From Methanosphaera sp. rholeuAM6 (GTDB taxonomy: Archaea > Methanobacteriota > Methanobacteria > Methanobacteriales > Methanobacteriaceae): a stretch of DNA of 11,305 nt. The translations under genes were made by a program, and so were the position numbers. The stretch is from contig MVAA01000075.1 in the NCBI GenBank assembly GCA_003266105.1, positions 1-11,305 of the forward strand. Direction: 5' to 3'. This document shows, in pieces, positions 1-6,275 of the stretch. The notes beneath the pieces were generated by a model. It made no database searches and was not told where the DNA came from. It worked only from the letters and a program-made list of their open reading frames with translations. The first letter of the stretch is position 1. Each line of letters starts with the position of its first letter.

Positions 1-590
1 AAAAATCATTATGTCAAGTACTCACGTTACAAAAAAATTATTAAATTTTTTTATTTTCGTCTTTTTTTATTGATTTTATTAAATCTACAATAATAATGTT
101 ATACACTCTATTATTACAAATAATTTTTCTATTCTAATTTTAAAATATTTTACAATCTACACTTTTTATTTACATTTCGTCTATAGCAACAATAAATAAA
201 TAAACATTATTTCCAGTTCAAACATCAATACAACCAATTATAAGCTATCTAAATATAACAGTAATAAAATAATTTCATATTAGATACTATGTGAAAGGAT
301 AAGAATCAATTATATATAAAATCAAGCAAAAGAAGGATGTTTAAATTAAAGAATAACAATGAATAAATATTTGAATTCAACTGATAAATTAGTTATATAA
401 TAAATTATGATTCTTTTGTGCTTATTTAATACTTTGTTGTCTATTTATCCTTTTTAAAAGAGGAATTCAATCTCTAATAAATAAAAGTGAAATAAATTAT
501 CAATTTATTCAATTACACTACTTAATATCTCTTATAAATTTCAATAATTTTAGATGATTTTATGTATATTCTTTAAAGATTTGATATTAA
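1..590. other. Gene-free AT-rich region upstream of the histone gene
   Basis: About 590 bases with no coding region I can support on either strand. Composition is extremely A/T-biased, with many runs of A or T and frequent stops in all frames. Only mini-ORFs occur (for example a 16-codon one near 408), none with a convincing ribosome-binding site. A few AT-only inverted repeats are present (such as 491-498 with 502-509) but are expected by chance in such sequence. The first 70 bases hold T-tracts that could end an upstream gene. The last part leads into the histone promoter. I see no tRNA, CRISPR repeat or structured RNA; an unstructured small RNA cannot be excluded by eye. Confidence 0.6.
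46..68 (+). terminator. Possible T-tract terminator of an upstream plus-strand gene
   Basis: Two runs of seven T (46-52 and 62-68) lie close together in the plus strand. Archaeal RNA polymerase terminates mainly at U-tracts, so these could end a transcript entering from the left edge. No gene end is visible in the window, so this rests on the T-runs alone. Confidence 0.3.
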
Positions 591-591
591 G

Positions 592-599
592 TATATATA
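592..599 (+). promoter_or_regulatory. TATA box of the histone gene
   Basis: The sequence TATATATAA lies about 55 bases before the histone start codon. The expected start about 25 bases downstream (near 620-624) gives a short leader that contains an AGGAG ribosome-binding motif at 634-638, 12 bases before the ATG. A second AT-rich match at 611-620 is too close to the ribosome-binding site to be as good a candidate. Confidence 0.5.
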
Positions 600-650
600 A
601 GACCTATAGTAATATATATTATTATAAAATTTTAGGAGATACAGATATTT

Positions 651-848
651 ATGGCAGAAATTCCAATTGCACCTGTCAAAAGAATTATCAAAAGTGCTGG
701 TGCAGCAAGAATTAGTGATGACGCAGCTGTAGCTCTTGCTGAAGCTATGGAAGCAGAAGCAGAAGCAATCTCAATGCAAGCTGTAAAACTCGCAAAACAC
801 GCTGGAAGAAAAACCGTTACTGCTGATGATATTAAATTAGCAATATAA
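651..848 (+). CDS. Archaeal histone (HMfB-type, short C-terminus)
   Basis: A 65-residue protein that is essentially one histone fold: helix 1 with PIAPVKRIIKSAGAARISDDA, a long alanine/glutamate-rich helix 2 (roughly residues 25-50), then the loop HAGRKTVTADDI and a short helix 3. These blocks match the Methanobacteriales HMf histones, which dimerise and wrap DNA into extensible nucleosome-like particles. Expected DNA-contact residues are present: K10/R11 near the helix 1 start, R20 in loop 1, and the RKT triplet in loop 2. The protein stops at LAI and lacks the basic tail (RRFKK in HMfB as I recall it), so it is a few residues shorter than the classical form. Start chosen: ATG at 651, behind AGGAG at 634-638. 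It stands alone with its own promoter and a T-rich 3' end. The identification is secure; the particular paralogue is not known. Confidence 0.95.
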   Translation: MAEIPIAPVKRIIKSAGAARISDDAAVALAEAMEAEAEAISMQAVKLAKHAGRKTVTADDIKLAI

Positions 849-871
849 GTTTTTTTTCTATTTAATTTTTT
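849..871 (+). terminator. T-tract terminator after the histone gene
   Basis: Directly after the histone stop codon comes a run of eight T (850-857) and, after a short spacer, a further run of six. This is the usual archaeal intrinsic termination signal. A stable hairpin lies just beyond it. Confidence 0.55.
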
Positions 872-907
872 GGGTTGTATGTTATCACTATTTAATAACA
901 TACCCCC
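872..907. repeat. Hairpin-forming inverted repeat downstream of the histone gene
   Basis: A perfect 9-base inverted repeat (GTATGTTAT at 877-885, ATAACATAC at 895-903) encloses a 9-base loop. GGG at 872-874 can additionally pair with C residues at 904-906 across a two-base TT bulge. The lower stem is the only GC-rich patch in the region. It is not followed by a T-tract on either strand, so it is not a classical terminator. It could protect or define the histone mRNA 3' end, or be a protein-binding site. Confidence 0.5.
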
Positions 908-1006
908 TAATTAATTCAACACCAAATTTAAATTTCATTTTTTTCGTATTTATCTTTTTTAATGTGTTTATTTATTCCATTAAACCGTGTTATTTTAATT
1001 ATTTCT

Positions 1007-1013
1007 AAAAAAA
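1007..1013 (-). terminator. T-tract terminator of the MATE-marR operon
   Basis: A run of seven A on the plus strand is a T7 tract on the minus strand, about 16 bases after the marR stop codon. It is placed as expected for an archaeal terminator. Confidence 0.5.
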
Positions 1014-1028
1014 GTTATGATATGGGGT

Positions 1029-1451
1029 TTATATTAGTGATTTAATTATTTTTTGTAGTGTTTTCTTGTATTGATTGTATTCTTCCTGTGTTATGTCTTT
1101 TCGTATTATTTCTTCCCATTGATCATCAAAGTCCATTATTTTATTGGCTGTTTTTTCTCCTTTGGAGGTAATGGTGATTATTTTCTTTCTGTGTTGTGCT
1201 GTTTTTGTGATGAATCCCTTTTCTTCTAATTTTTTTAGGTTCCGTGTTATTGTGCTTTCGTTAAGCTGGAAGAATTCGGCCAGATCTTCCTGGCTTATTC
1301 CATCTTCTCTGTATATTTTTACTATCAGAGGGTATAGTCCGTATGATAGATTTTCACTTTCAAGTTTCTTGTTTAAGTATTTTGCATGTTTTCTGTTTAA
1401 AAATGAGATGTATGGACTTGTTGGTACATCTTCTTCAAATATTGAGTTCAT
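1029..1451 (-). CDS. MarR-family winged-helix transcriptional regulator
   Basis: A 140-residue protein of normal MarR length. An N-terminal helical dimerisation part (about residues 10-45) is followed by a winged helix-turn-helix: GISQEDLAEFFQLNESTITRNL (51-72) fits the recognition region, and KLEEKGFITKTAQHRKKIITIT (74-95) fits the last helix and the basic wing. MarR proteins bind palindromic operators as dimers and release DNA when they bind a small ligand, often a drug or phenolic compound. The start ATG overlaps the stop of the MATE exporter gene in an ATGA arrangement (1448-1451), with GAGGGA a few bases upstream, so the two genes are co-transcribed and probably translationally coupled. 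Two palindromes in the operon promoter are the likely binding sites, implying autoregulation with the exporter. The inducer cannot be told from sequence. Confidence 0.88.
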   Translation of the reverse strand: MNSIFEEDVPTSPYISFLNRKHAKYLNKKLESENLSYGLYPLIVKIYREDGISQEDLAEFFQLNESTITRNLKKLEEKGFITKTAQHRKKIITITSKGEKTANKIMDFDDQWEEIIRKDITQEEYNQYKKTLQKIIKSLI

Positions 1452-2821
1452 ATCTTACTTCCCTCGATTTTTCCTTTAATTAAACGATTTATGTATAGTT
1501 CTATGTAGAGGTATGCTACCACTGATCCTATGAATCCTCCCAGCAGCATTCCATAGTATATTCCCGTTTCTCCCATACCAAATACAAATCCTAACAGGTA
1601 AGCAAAGAGCAGCACCAGTATCAGTTCCCTTATTGTAGTTAGGATGAATGATGTTGTTCCTTTTCCCAATCCCTGGAATACGTTTCCTGCACTTGCTCCG
1701 AATGGTACATAGAGTATGAATAGGCACATCAGTTGCATGAATGATGCTATTAGCGGTTCCAGTTGTGAACTTGCTTCGGAGTATGAGAAGATGAATGCTA
1801 TTTGTGTTGCAAAGACATTTAGTATTATGCATACAATTATTGAGGCTATTAGTCCCAGTTTTGCCGAATATCTTGTTGCCGTCTTTATGTTTTCGTATTT
1901 TCTTGCTCCATATGCCACTCCTGCTACTGATATTGCTGCTGTTCCAACTCCTATTGCCGGCAGTAATCCAAGTGATATGATTCTCCATCCCGCAGTATAT
2001 ATGGCTACTGCTATTGGTCCAGATACTATTGTTAACATATAATTTACCAGTATTGTCAGTATTGCCATGATCAATTGTTCCAGACTTGCCGGTATTCCTA
2101 CCACCAGTATTTCCTTGTACATTTTTAGGTCATGATGGAAGTATTTTCTATCATAGGACAGGTAATTGTCTTTTTTTACAAATATCCAGTATAGTATTAG
2201 TATTAAGCTCATTAGTGGTGCTAATCCTGTTGCCAGTGCCGCTCCCTTTACACCCCATCCTAGCGTGTATATGAATATTGGATCAAGTATCATATTTATT
2301 ATGGCTGCTATTGCTATTGGTATTGTTGACCGTTTAATATCTCCTTCTGCTCTGAATGCTCCTCCAAATATTGGCGGCATAAGTATAACGAATGTTAATG
2401 AGAATATTATTGTACCATAATCCATTGCGTATTCTATTACGCTTGTTGCTCCCATTATGTTCAGTAGTGTTTCCAGTGATAGAAGGAATACTATTGATAT
2501 GACTATTGAGATTATTACACTCATTATCGCAGAGTGTATTGCCGCATTGTTTGCTTCATCTTTCTTTTTTGCCCCGATATACCGTGATATGAGACTGTTC
2601 GCCCCTGCTCCAATACCGTTGCCGAATCCCACAAGTACCATGAATAGTGGTGTTATGTATCCTAGTGCCGCAAGTGGTTCGGGTCCCAGTCCTGCAACCC
2701 ATATGCTGTCTATGATGTTGTTTATGAATATGAGTATCATGCTCGCTATTAACGGCCATGCTAGTGTTCTTATTGCCCTTTTTGGGTCTCCAGTTATCAT
2801 TTCTATGTTTGCGTTTGTCAT
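1448..2821 (-). CDS. MATE-family multidrug/cation efflux transporter
   Basis: A polytopic membrane protein of about 457 residues with roughly twelve hydrophobic segments in two homologous halves, the length and layout of MATE (multi-antimicrobial extrusion) transporters. The N-terminal region (ITGDPKRAIRTLAWPLIASMI, then NNIIDSIWVAGLGPEPLAALG) is typical of archaeal/bacterial NorM/DinF-like MATE proteins. These export cationic or amphipathic compounds using Na+ or H+ gradients. I chose ATG at 2821 because the sequence GAGTTGAT just upstream resembles a ribosome-binding site. The in-frame extension to 2932 would cross the TATA box and operators and adds residues unlike the family. The stop overlaps the MarR gene by 4 bases. 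Substrate unknown; the paired regulator suggests an inducible export function. Confidence 0.9.
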   Translation of the reverse strand: MTNANIEMITGDPKRAIRTLAWPLIASMILIFINNIIDSIWVAGLGPEPLAALGYITPLFMVLVGFGNGIGAGANSLISRYIGAKKKDEANNAAIHSAIMSVIISIVISIVFLLSLETLLNIMGATSVIEYAMDYGTIIFSLTFVILMPPIFGGAFRAEGDIKRSTIPIAIAAIINMILDPIFIYTLGWGVKGAALATGLAPLMSLILILYWIFVKKDNYLSYDRKYFHHDLKMYKEILVVGIPASLEQLIMAILTILVNYMLTIVSGPIAVAIYTAGWRIISLGLLPAIGVGTAAISVAGVAYGARKYENIKTATRYSAKLGLIASIIVCIILNVFATQIAFIFSYSEASSQLEPLIASFMQLMCLFILYVPFGASAGNVFQGLGKGTTSFILTTIRELILVLLFAYLLGFVFGMGETGIYYGMLLGGFIGSVVAYLYIELYINRLIKGKIEGSKI

Positions 2822-2831
2822 CAAATCAACT

Positions 2832-2866
2832 CTTGCATATGCAATTATATACTTGTATATGCAAGT
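2832..2866 (-). promoter_or_regulatory. Tandem palindromic operators, probable MarR binding sites
   Basis: Box 1 (2833-2844) is the perfect 12-base palindrome TTGCATATGCAA. Box 2 (2851-2866) is ACTTGTATATGCAAGT, palindromic at 14 of 16 positions and nearly the same sequence. Their centres lie 20 bases apart, about two DNA turns, so two dimers could bind one face. The outer arms also form one larger inverted repeat (CTTGCATAT facing ATATGCAAG). The boxes lie between the TATA box and the start codon and bracket the expected transcription start near 2850, so occupancy should block initiation. The link to the MarR protein of the same operon is inferred from position and symmetry. Confidence 0.7.
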
Positions 2867-2871
2867 AACAG

Positions 2872-2879
2872 TATTTAAA
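2872..2879 (-). promoter_or_regulatory. TATA box of the MATE-marR operon
   Basis: On the minus strand the sequence reads TTTAAATA, a good match to the archaeal box A. About 25 bases downstream puts the transcription start near 2850 and gives a leader of about 30 bases before the ATG at 2821. The downstream palindromes overlap this core promoter. Confidence 0.6.
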
Positions 2880-2930
2880 TGTATTCCAACATACCCCCAG
2901 AAAGCACACGACAAACTTATTTGAACTAAC

Positions 2931-2938
2931 ATTTATAA
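2931..2938 (+). promoter_or_regulatory. Candidate TATA box of the UPF0285 gene
   Basis: ATTTATAA on the plus strand, about 70 bases before the ATG at 3002, would start transcription near 2958-2962. A second AT-rich match (CATAAATA at 2971-2978) would give an almost leaderless mRNA. That fits the lack of a clear ribosome-binding site before 3002, so the choice is open. Confidence 0.35.
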
Positions 2939-3001
2939 CAAGTCAGAAAAAGTTACATTTTTCCATAATACATAAATACAAACCTGTCAAGAAATAAGTA
3001 T

Positions 3002-4012
3002 ATGAGATATTATATAGGTATGGATCATGGAACAACTGCAATAAGTTTCCAAATCATAGACGAAAACAAAGAAGATGTTGCATATTTTAAACTGTCACGT
3101 GATAAAGTATCAAATGATGAAGTAAACTTCAAGGATACTGTAAGCAAATATGTGGACACCGGGAAGATAAACTTATTAGCAATGACCTATGCAATGGGAG
3201 ATTCAATAAACAGGATAACACCAATAGAAAATGTAAAAGACAGGGGAATACTGTCCATCAAGGGAACGGGAAAAGTAACTGGTGGAGGAAGCAAAGTTTA
3301 CACTCAAATTGAACAACTGAAAATACCGGCCGTACTGATACCCGGCCTACACAAAAACAGTACATTCATGGACAGAAGATTCCGTGCAAGCTACTCACAC
3401 TGTGCAAGCAGTGAAAAGGTAAGCATATCCTACTATGCATACTGTCAAACAGGCTGGAAAAACATGATAATAGCCGATATAAGTAGCAACACTGTATGTA
3501 TCCTCGTGGAAGATGCCAGGATACGTGGAGCACTGGATGCATGCATCGGCAGTATGGGATTTATACACGGACCATTAGACCTTTCCATGATACGTGACAT
3601 TGATGAAGGAAGAAAAACAGCTAACGAATGCTTTTCACATGCTGGAATATCAAAAATAGCAAATGTAGACACTAAAATAAATAATGTTAAAGATGAAATA
3701 ATAAAAAAAGCAATGAACAATGAAGAAGATGCACTTTTAGCTATTGATTCCCTTGTAATGACAGTTGTAATGGAAATATATGGATTGTATGCAATAGCTG
3801 AAAACAAAATTGAAGGTATTGTACTTACAGGTAGCGGCGGTACAATGACACAACCCATAAACATCAGCAATATGATAAAAGAAAAAGTTGAACGTATTGC
3901 TCCAGTAAAGGTATTGACAAGCAAAAGTGGGGCAATAGGAAGTGCATACATTGCATATGACATAACAGAAAATAAAAAAGAGGAAATACTGGGAATTAAA
4001 GTAGAAAAATAA
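3002..4012 (+). CDS. UPF0285 family protein (methanogenesis marker 12), ASKHA-fold ATPase-like
   Basis: A 336-residue soluble protein. It opens with YYIGMDHGTTAISFQI, the phosphate-1 loop of the acetate/sugar kinase-Hsc70-actin (ASKHA) superfamily. A later glycine-rich stretch, IEGIVLTGSGGTM (about residues 273-285), fits the adenosine-binding end of the same fold. The middle (GKVTGGGSKVYTQIEQLKIPAVLIPG and GFIHGPLDLSMIRDID) matches what I know of UPF0285, also called methanogenesis marker 12, found across methanogens. Its reaction is not established to my knowledge; ATP binding is an inference from the fold. ATG at 3002 starts right at the conserved N-terminus, without a clear ribosome-binding site. 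Divergent from the MATE-marR operon, and convergent with surE across 8 bases. Codons are mostly A-ending as in most neighbours. Confidence 0.8.
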   Translation: MRYYIGMDHGTTAISFQIIDENKEDVAYFKLSRDKVSNDEVNFKDTVSKYVDTGKINLLAMTYAMGDSINRITPIENVKDRGILSIKGTGKVTGGGSKVYTQIEQLKIPAVLIPGLHKNSTFMDRRFRASYSHCASSEKVSISYYAYCQTGWKNMIIADISSNTVCILVEDARIRGALDACIGSMGFIHGPLDLSMIRDIDEGRKTANECFSHAGISKIANVDTKINNVKDEIIKKAMNNEEDALLAIDSLVMTVVMEIYGLYAIAENKIEGIVLTGSGGTMTQPINISNMIKEKVERIAPVKVLTSKSGAIGSAYIAYDITENKKEEILGIKVEK

Positions 4013-4020
4013 CGGAGAGT

Positions 4021-4791
4021 CTACTCTAACCATTTGGTTAAATCCACATCCGTTGTCATATCTGTGGACAATGCCGTAAGTGTTGACTTATTTTCTACAC
4101 GCAACGTGTAAACATCAGTATCCTCATCCTCTTCCATTATAAGACCACCAATTATCCAGTAATATGGATTACCATACGGATCAATTCGTTTTTCAACATC
4201 CGTGTCATACATTTTGTTTGCTAATCTAACCTGTACAATTTCATCTGACACAGGATGTGCAGGGATATTAAGATTAAGAATGTTTACCCCTTCCGGCATA
4301 CCATGTTCTATTATTTTTTTGACAAGTTTTCTAACTATTTTTTCAGCAAATGAATAATCAATACTTTCTACTCCATCCTTAAACTTTAATTCTTCATGTT
4401 TTACCTGTATACTAACGGCAACAGCAGGTATACCAAAGTATGCTGCTTCAAATGTTGCACCTAACGTTCCTGATGTTGTTATTGAACGGGAAAGGTTTTC
4501 ACCAACATTGATACCCGATATGACAATATCCGGTTCTTCTTCCATAAGGTTTCTTGAACCCAGTATCACACAGTCTGTAGGTGTTCCCGGAACGGCATAC
4601 GCCTGTGTATCCTCATCAATCATTGTTGGTATTGCTCTTAAAGGTTTCATAAGTGTTATTGCATGTCCCACACCACTTTGTTGTCGTGCTGGTGCTACTA
4701 TTGTTGTTTGTGCAATGTCTTTTACTGCATTGTTTAATGCTAGAATACCCTTGGAGTTTACACCATCATCATTTGTTAATAAAATTCTCAT
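4021..4791 (-). CDS. surE: 5'/3'-nucleotidase SurE
   Basis: A 256-residue protein of normal SurE length. SurE removes phosphate from nucleoside 5'- and 3'-monophosphates using a divalent metal, in the cytoplasm. The metal and active-site residues are visible: D8-D9 in LLTNDDG, S39 in APARQQSGVGHAITL, and N95 in VISGINVGENLS. Further family blocks are AYAVPGTPTDCVILG (about 64-78) and TSGTLGATFEAAYFGIPAVAVS (about 106-127). The ATG at 4791 begins directly with the conserved N-terminal strand. No good ribosome-binding site precedes it, so a short-leader or leaderless mRNA is possible. It is convergent with the UPF0285 gene, so the two transcripts must overlap at their 3' ends unless termination lies inside coding sequence. 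Confidence 0.95.
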   Translation of the reverse strand: MRILLTNDDGVNSKGILALNNAVKDIAQTTIVAPARQQSGVGHAITLMKPLRAIPTMIDEDTQAYAVPGTPTDCVILGSRNLMEEEPDIVISGINVGENLSRSITTSGTLGATFEAAYFGIPAVAVSIQVKHEELKFKDGVESIDYSFAEKIVRKLVKKIIEHGMPEGVNILNLNIPAHPVSDEIVQVRLANKMYDTDVEKRIDPYGNPYYWIIGGLIMEEDEDTDVYTLRVENKSTLTALSTDMTTDVDLTKWLE

Positions 4792-4840
4792 GGTATTATT
4801 TATGTAACAAGGTCTTACTTAATTATATTTTTAATAGTTA

Positions 4841-4848
4841 ATTTATAA
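4841..4848 (-). promoter_or_regulatory. Candidate TATA box of surE
   Basis: The minus strand reads TTATAAAT here, about 50 bases before the surE ATG, implying a start near 4815-4818. A nearer AT-rich match (about 4823-4831) would give a leader of only about 10 bases, which fits the missing ribosome-binding site equally well. Confidence 0.35.
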
Positions 4849-4879
4849 TACTTTAAGAAATAAATTATAAATCAGTAAT

Positions 4880-4888
4880 ATTTATAAA
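4880..4888 (+). promoter_or_regulatory. TATA box of the membrane nuclease-fold gene
   Basis: ATTTATAAA on the plus strand is a close match to archaeal box A. It predicts a start near 4908-4912 and a leader of about 38 bases that includes the GAGGGAG ribosome-binding site at 4937-4943. Confidence 0.45.
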
Positions 4889-4947
4889 AAAATAATATTT
4901 TAACTTTCTATAGATATTTAATTTTAACGATTTACAGAGGGAGAATA

Positions 4948-5835
4948 TTGGAAAAAGAACGATTAATAAAGTTTATTGCCACTATAATGGAAGATAGTGG
5001 TTTTAATACTACAACAAATTATGCTGTTAATAATCAGATTATTGACATATACGGTACTCTCGAAACCAGTGTTGGTGAAGTTGGAGTGGTTGCAGCATGT
5101 AAAAACTATGAAGATCCGTGGACTGTAGGATTAGATGTTCTTAAGGATATGGAGAAGGCAGCAAGAAGCGTGAATGCTTCCAAAATAATAATATTTACAA
5201 CCAGTAGCTTTACACATGGTGCTGCCGTTTATGCTCAAAAAAGAAATATTAAACTGGTGGATAAGAAAGGCCTAATGAAGATTGCTCAGAACTATTCCAA
5301 AAAACAGACCGTTGTATCCGAACCGTCTGTTGATGAGGATGATTTTGATTATGATGAGTATTATTATGAAAGTTCTTCAAGACCTGCCAGCTTGAATCCT
5401 AACCGTGGAAACAATTCCCATGCCATATTGTCTGGCAGATTTAGCAGGGGCCGTTTTAACTCTAACAGCAGTTCCAATCAGTACCAGGGTTCCTTATATA
5501 ATCAGCAAAGAGGTTATATTAGCAAAACATCCAGTAATGCTGTAGCTATCAGGGATAGACTTCCTGCAATTGACGTTGATGCAATTCTTACCTTCTTCAA
5601 GGAACATACTGTTGCTTATTTAGTGCTATTGGTGATTATTGCTTCATTAATAGCATTGTTGTTTAACAGAATTACTTCCGGTCCTTATACTGGTCTTGGT
5701 AAGATTGCTACTAGTGCAATTGTCTGTTATGGAGGACTAGTGCTAATTGAACGTAACCTTTCAGATTTATTGTTTAAAGGTAGTGTTATCTTCTTTATTT
5801 CAATAATCATCTCTATAGTTACTTTGACAATTTAA
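4948..5835 (+). CDS. Mrr-like (restriction-endonuclease-fold) membrane protein
   Basis: A 295-residue protein with three parts. Residues 1-110 resemble the Mrr_cat/restriction-endonuclease-like fold: a helix, then IIDIYGT (D33), then GVVAACKNYEDPW (K52), and later SKIIIFTTSSFTHGAAVYAQKRNIKLVDKKGL, the usual end of that domain. In active PD-(D/E)xK enzymes the residue two before the lysine is E or Q; here it is A50, so catalysis is doubtful. About residues 126-142 are acidic and tyrosine-rich, followed by a serine/asparagine/arginine-rich linker to about 205. Three hydrophobic segments (about 221-239, 249-267, 277-295) anchor the C-terminus in the membrane. Start codon is TTG at 4948, seven bases after GAGG (4937-4940). 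Function unknown. Monocistronic by position, with a T-tract terminator after it. Codons are somewhat more T-ending than in ilvE next door. Confidence 0.75.
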   Translation: MEKERLIKFIATIMEDSGFNTTTNYAVNNQIIDIYGTLETSVGEVGVVAACKNYEDPWTVGLDVLKDMEKAARSVNASKIIIFTTSSFTHGAAVYAQKRNIKLVDKKGLMKIAQNYSKKQTVVSEPSVDEDDFDYDEYYYESSSRPASLNPNRGNNSHAILSGRFSRGRFNSNSSSNQYQGSLYNQQRGYISKTSSNAVAIRDRLPAIDVDAILTFFKEHTVAYLVLLVIIASLIALLFNRITSGPYTGLGKIATSAIVCYGGLVLIERNLSDLLFKGSVIFFISIIISIVTLTI

Positions 5836-5841
5836 ATATTA

Positions 5842-5875
5842 TTTTTTTTAGGATTTCTCCCACTACTCTTTTTTT
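5842..5875 (+). terminator. T-tract terminator after the membrane nuclease-fold gene
   Basis: Runs of eight T (5842-5849) and seven T (5869-5875) follow the stop codon at 5833-5835 within 40 bases, the usual archaeal termination signal. Confidence 0.55.
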
Positions 5876-5951
5876 AAAGCTGTTTTATAAATATAGTTAT
5901 TGTTTGATTTTAATTCTTATTTTGAAAAATAGTTATAACTTATAAGTATTT

Positions 5952-5976
5952 CTGTGATAAAAAAACTGTGATAAAA
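5952..5976 (-). terminator. T-tract terminator of tRNA-Val, within an 11-base direct repeat
   Basis: CTGTGATAAAA occurs twice (5952-5962 and 5966-5976), 14 bases apart. The intervening A7 run (5959-5965) is a T7 tract on the minus strand, about 32 bases beyond the tRNA 3' end, and should terminate tRNA transcription. The duplication may be a simple slippage product. Confidence 0.45.
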
Positions 5977-5996
5977 CCACTGAAATATAATTAAAA

Positions 5997-6068
5997 TGGG
6001 CCGGAGGAGATTTGAACTCCTGATCCCCTCCTTGTAAGGGAGGTATCATACCCCTAGACCACCAGCCC
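5997..6068 (-). tRNA. tRNA-Val, anticodon UAC
   Basis: On the minus strand a full cloverleaf can be drawn. The acceptor stem GGGCTGG pairs with CCGGCCC (one G-T wobble). The D-arm contains AGGGGTATGATA. The anticodon stem CCTCC/GGAGG encloses the loop CTTACAA with anticodon TAC in positions 34-36. The variable loop is GGATC, and the T-arm AGGAG/CTCCT has loop TTCAAAT. The discriminator base is A and CCA is not encoded. No intron. It reads GTN valine codons, chiefly GTA/GTG. It is transcribed against ilvE and converges on the membrane nuclease-fold gene. Confidence 0.95.
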
Positions 6069-6123
6069 CAATAAAAAAGTAATAGTCTTAATCAGAGACT
6101 ACTTTATAATATCTAACTCATAC

Positions 6124-6131
6124 TATATAAA
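6124..6131 (-). promoter_or_regulatory. TATA box of tRNA-Val
   Basis: The minus strand reads TTTATATA, a perfect box A match, placing the start about 35 bases before the mature tRNA 5' end. A second AT-rich site (about 6100-6107, TTATAAAG on the minus strand) would start about 10 bases before the tRNA. The 6069-6275 gap between tRNA and ilvE holds these sites and the ilvE leader, and nothing else I can support. Confidence 0.5.
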
Positions 6132-6275
6132 CATTACGATTTAATATAATATCTACAAAAAACCCAAAAAAGCACAAAGAAAATAACAAATCAAAACTAA
6201 AAAATAACTAAAATAATTATATGATAAACAAGTTAAATAATAATATATAAAAAATAATTAGAAGGAATTAATAAA

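Noticed and set aside
408..458. Plus-strand 16-codon mini-ORF in the region before the histone gene
   Set aside because: No ribosome-binding site, no conserved look, and such short frames are frequent.
491..509. 8-base AT-only inverted repeat upstream of the histone gene
   Set aside because: Expected by chance in such AT-rich sequence; no T-tract or gene end is associated.
632..901. Minus-strand 89-residue reading frame over the histone gene
   Set aside because: Fully antisense to a certain histone gene; its composition mirrors the alanine-rich helix on the other strand.
2457..2924. Plus-strand 155-residue reading frame opposite the MATE gene
   Set aside because: Hydrophobic character arises from the antisense of a membrane protein; it ends across the operon promoter and has no family features.
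2822..2932. In-frame N-terminal extension of the MATE gene (37 extra residues)
   Set aside because: It would cross the TATA box, both palindromes and the predicted transcription start, and the extra residues do not look like the family.
3445..3963. Minus-strand 172-residue reading frame opposite the UPF0285 gene
   Set aside because: Shadow of a conserved gene, with no recognisable domain or ribosome-binding site.
5931..5947. Two overlapping 10-base palindromes (AGTTATAACT and ACTTATAAGT)
   Set aside because: Short AT-only palindromes are common by chance in this composition, and the site lies between two convergent 3' ends, not at a promoter.
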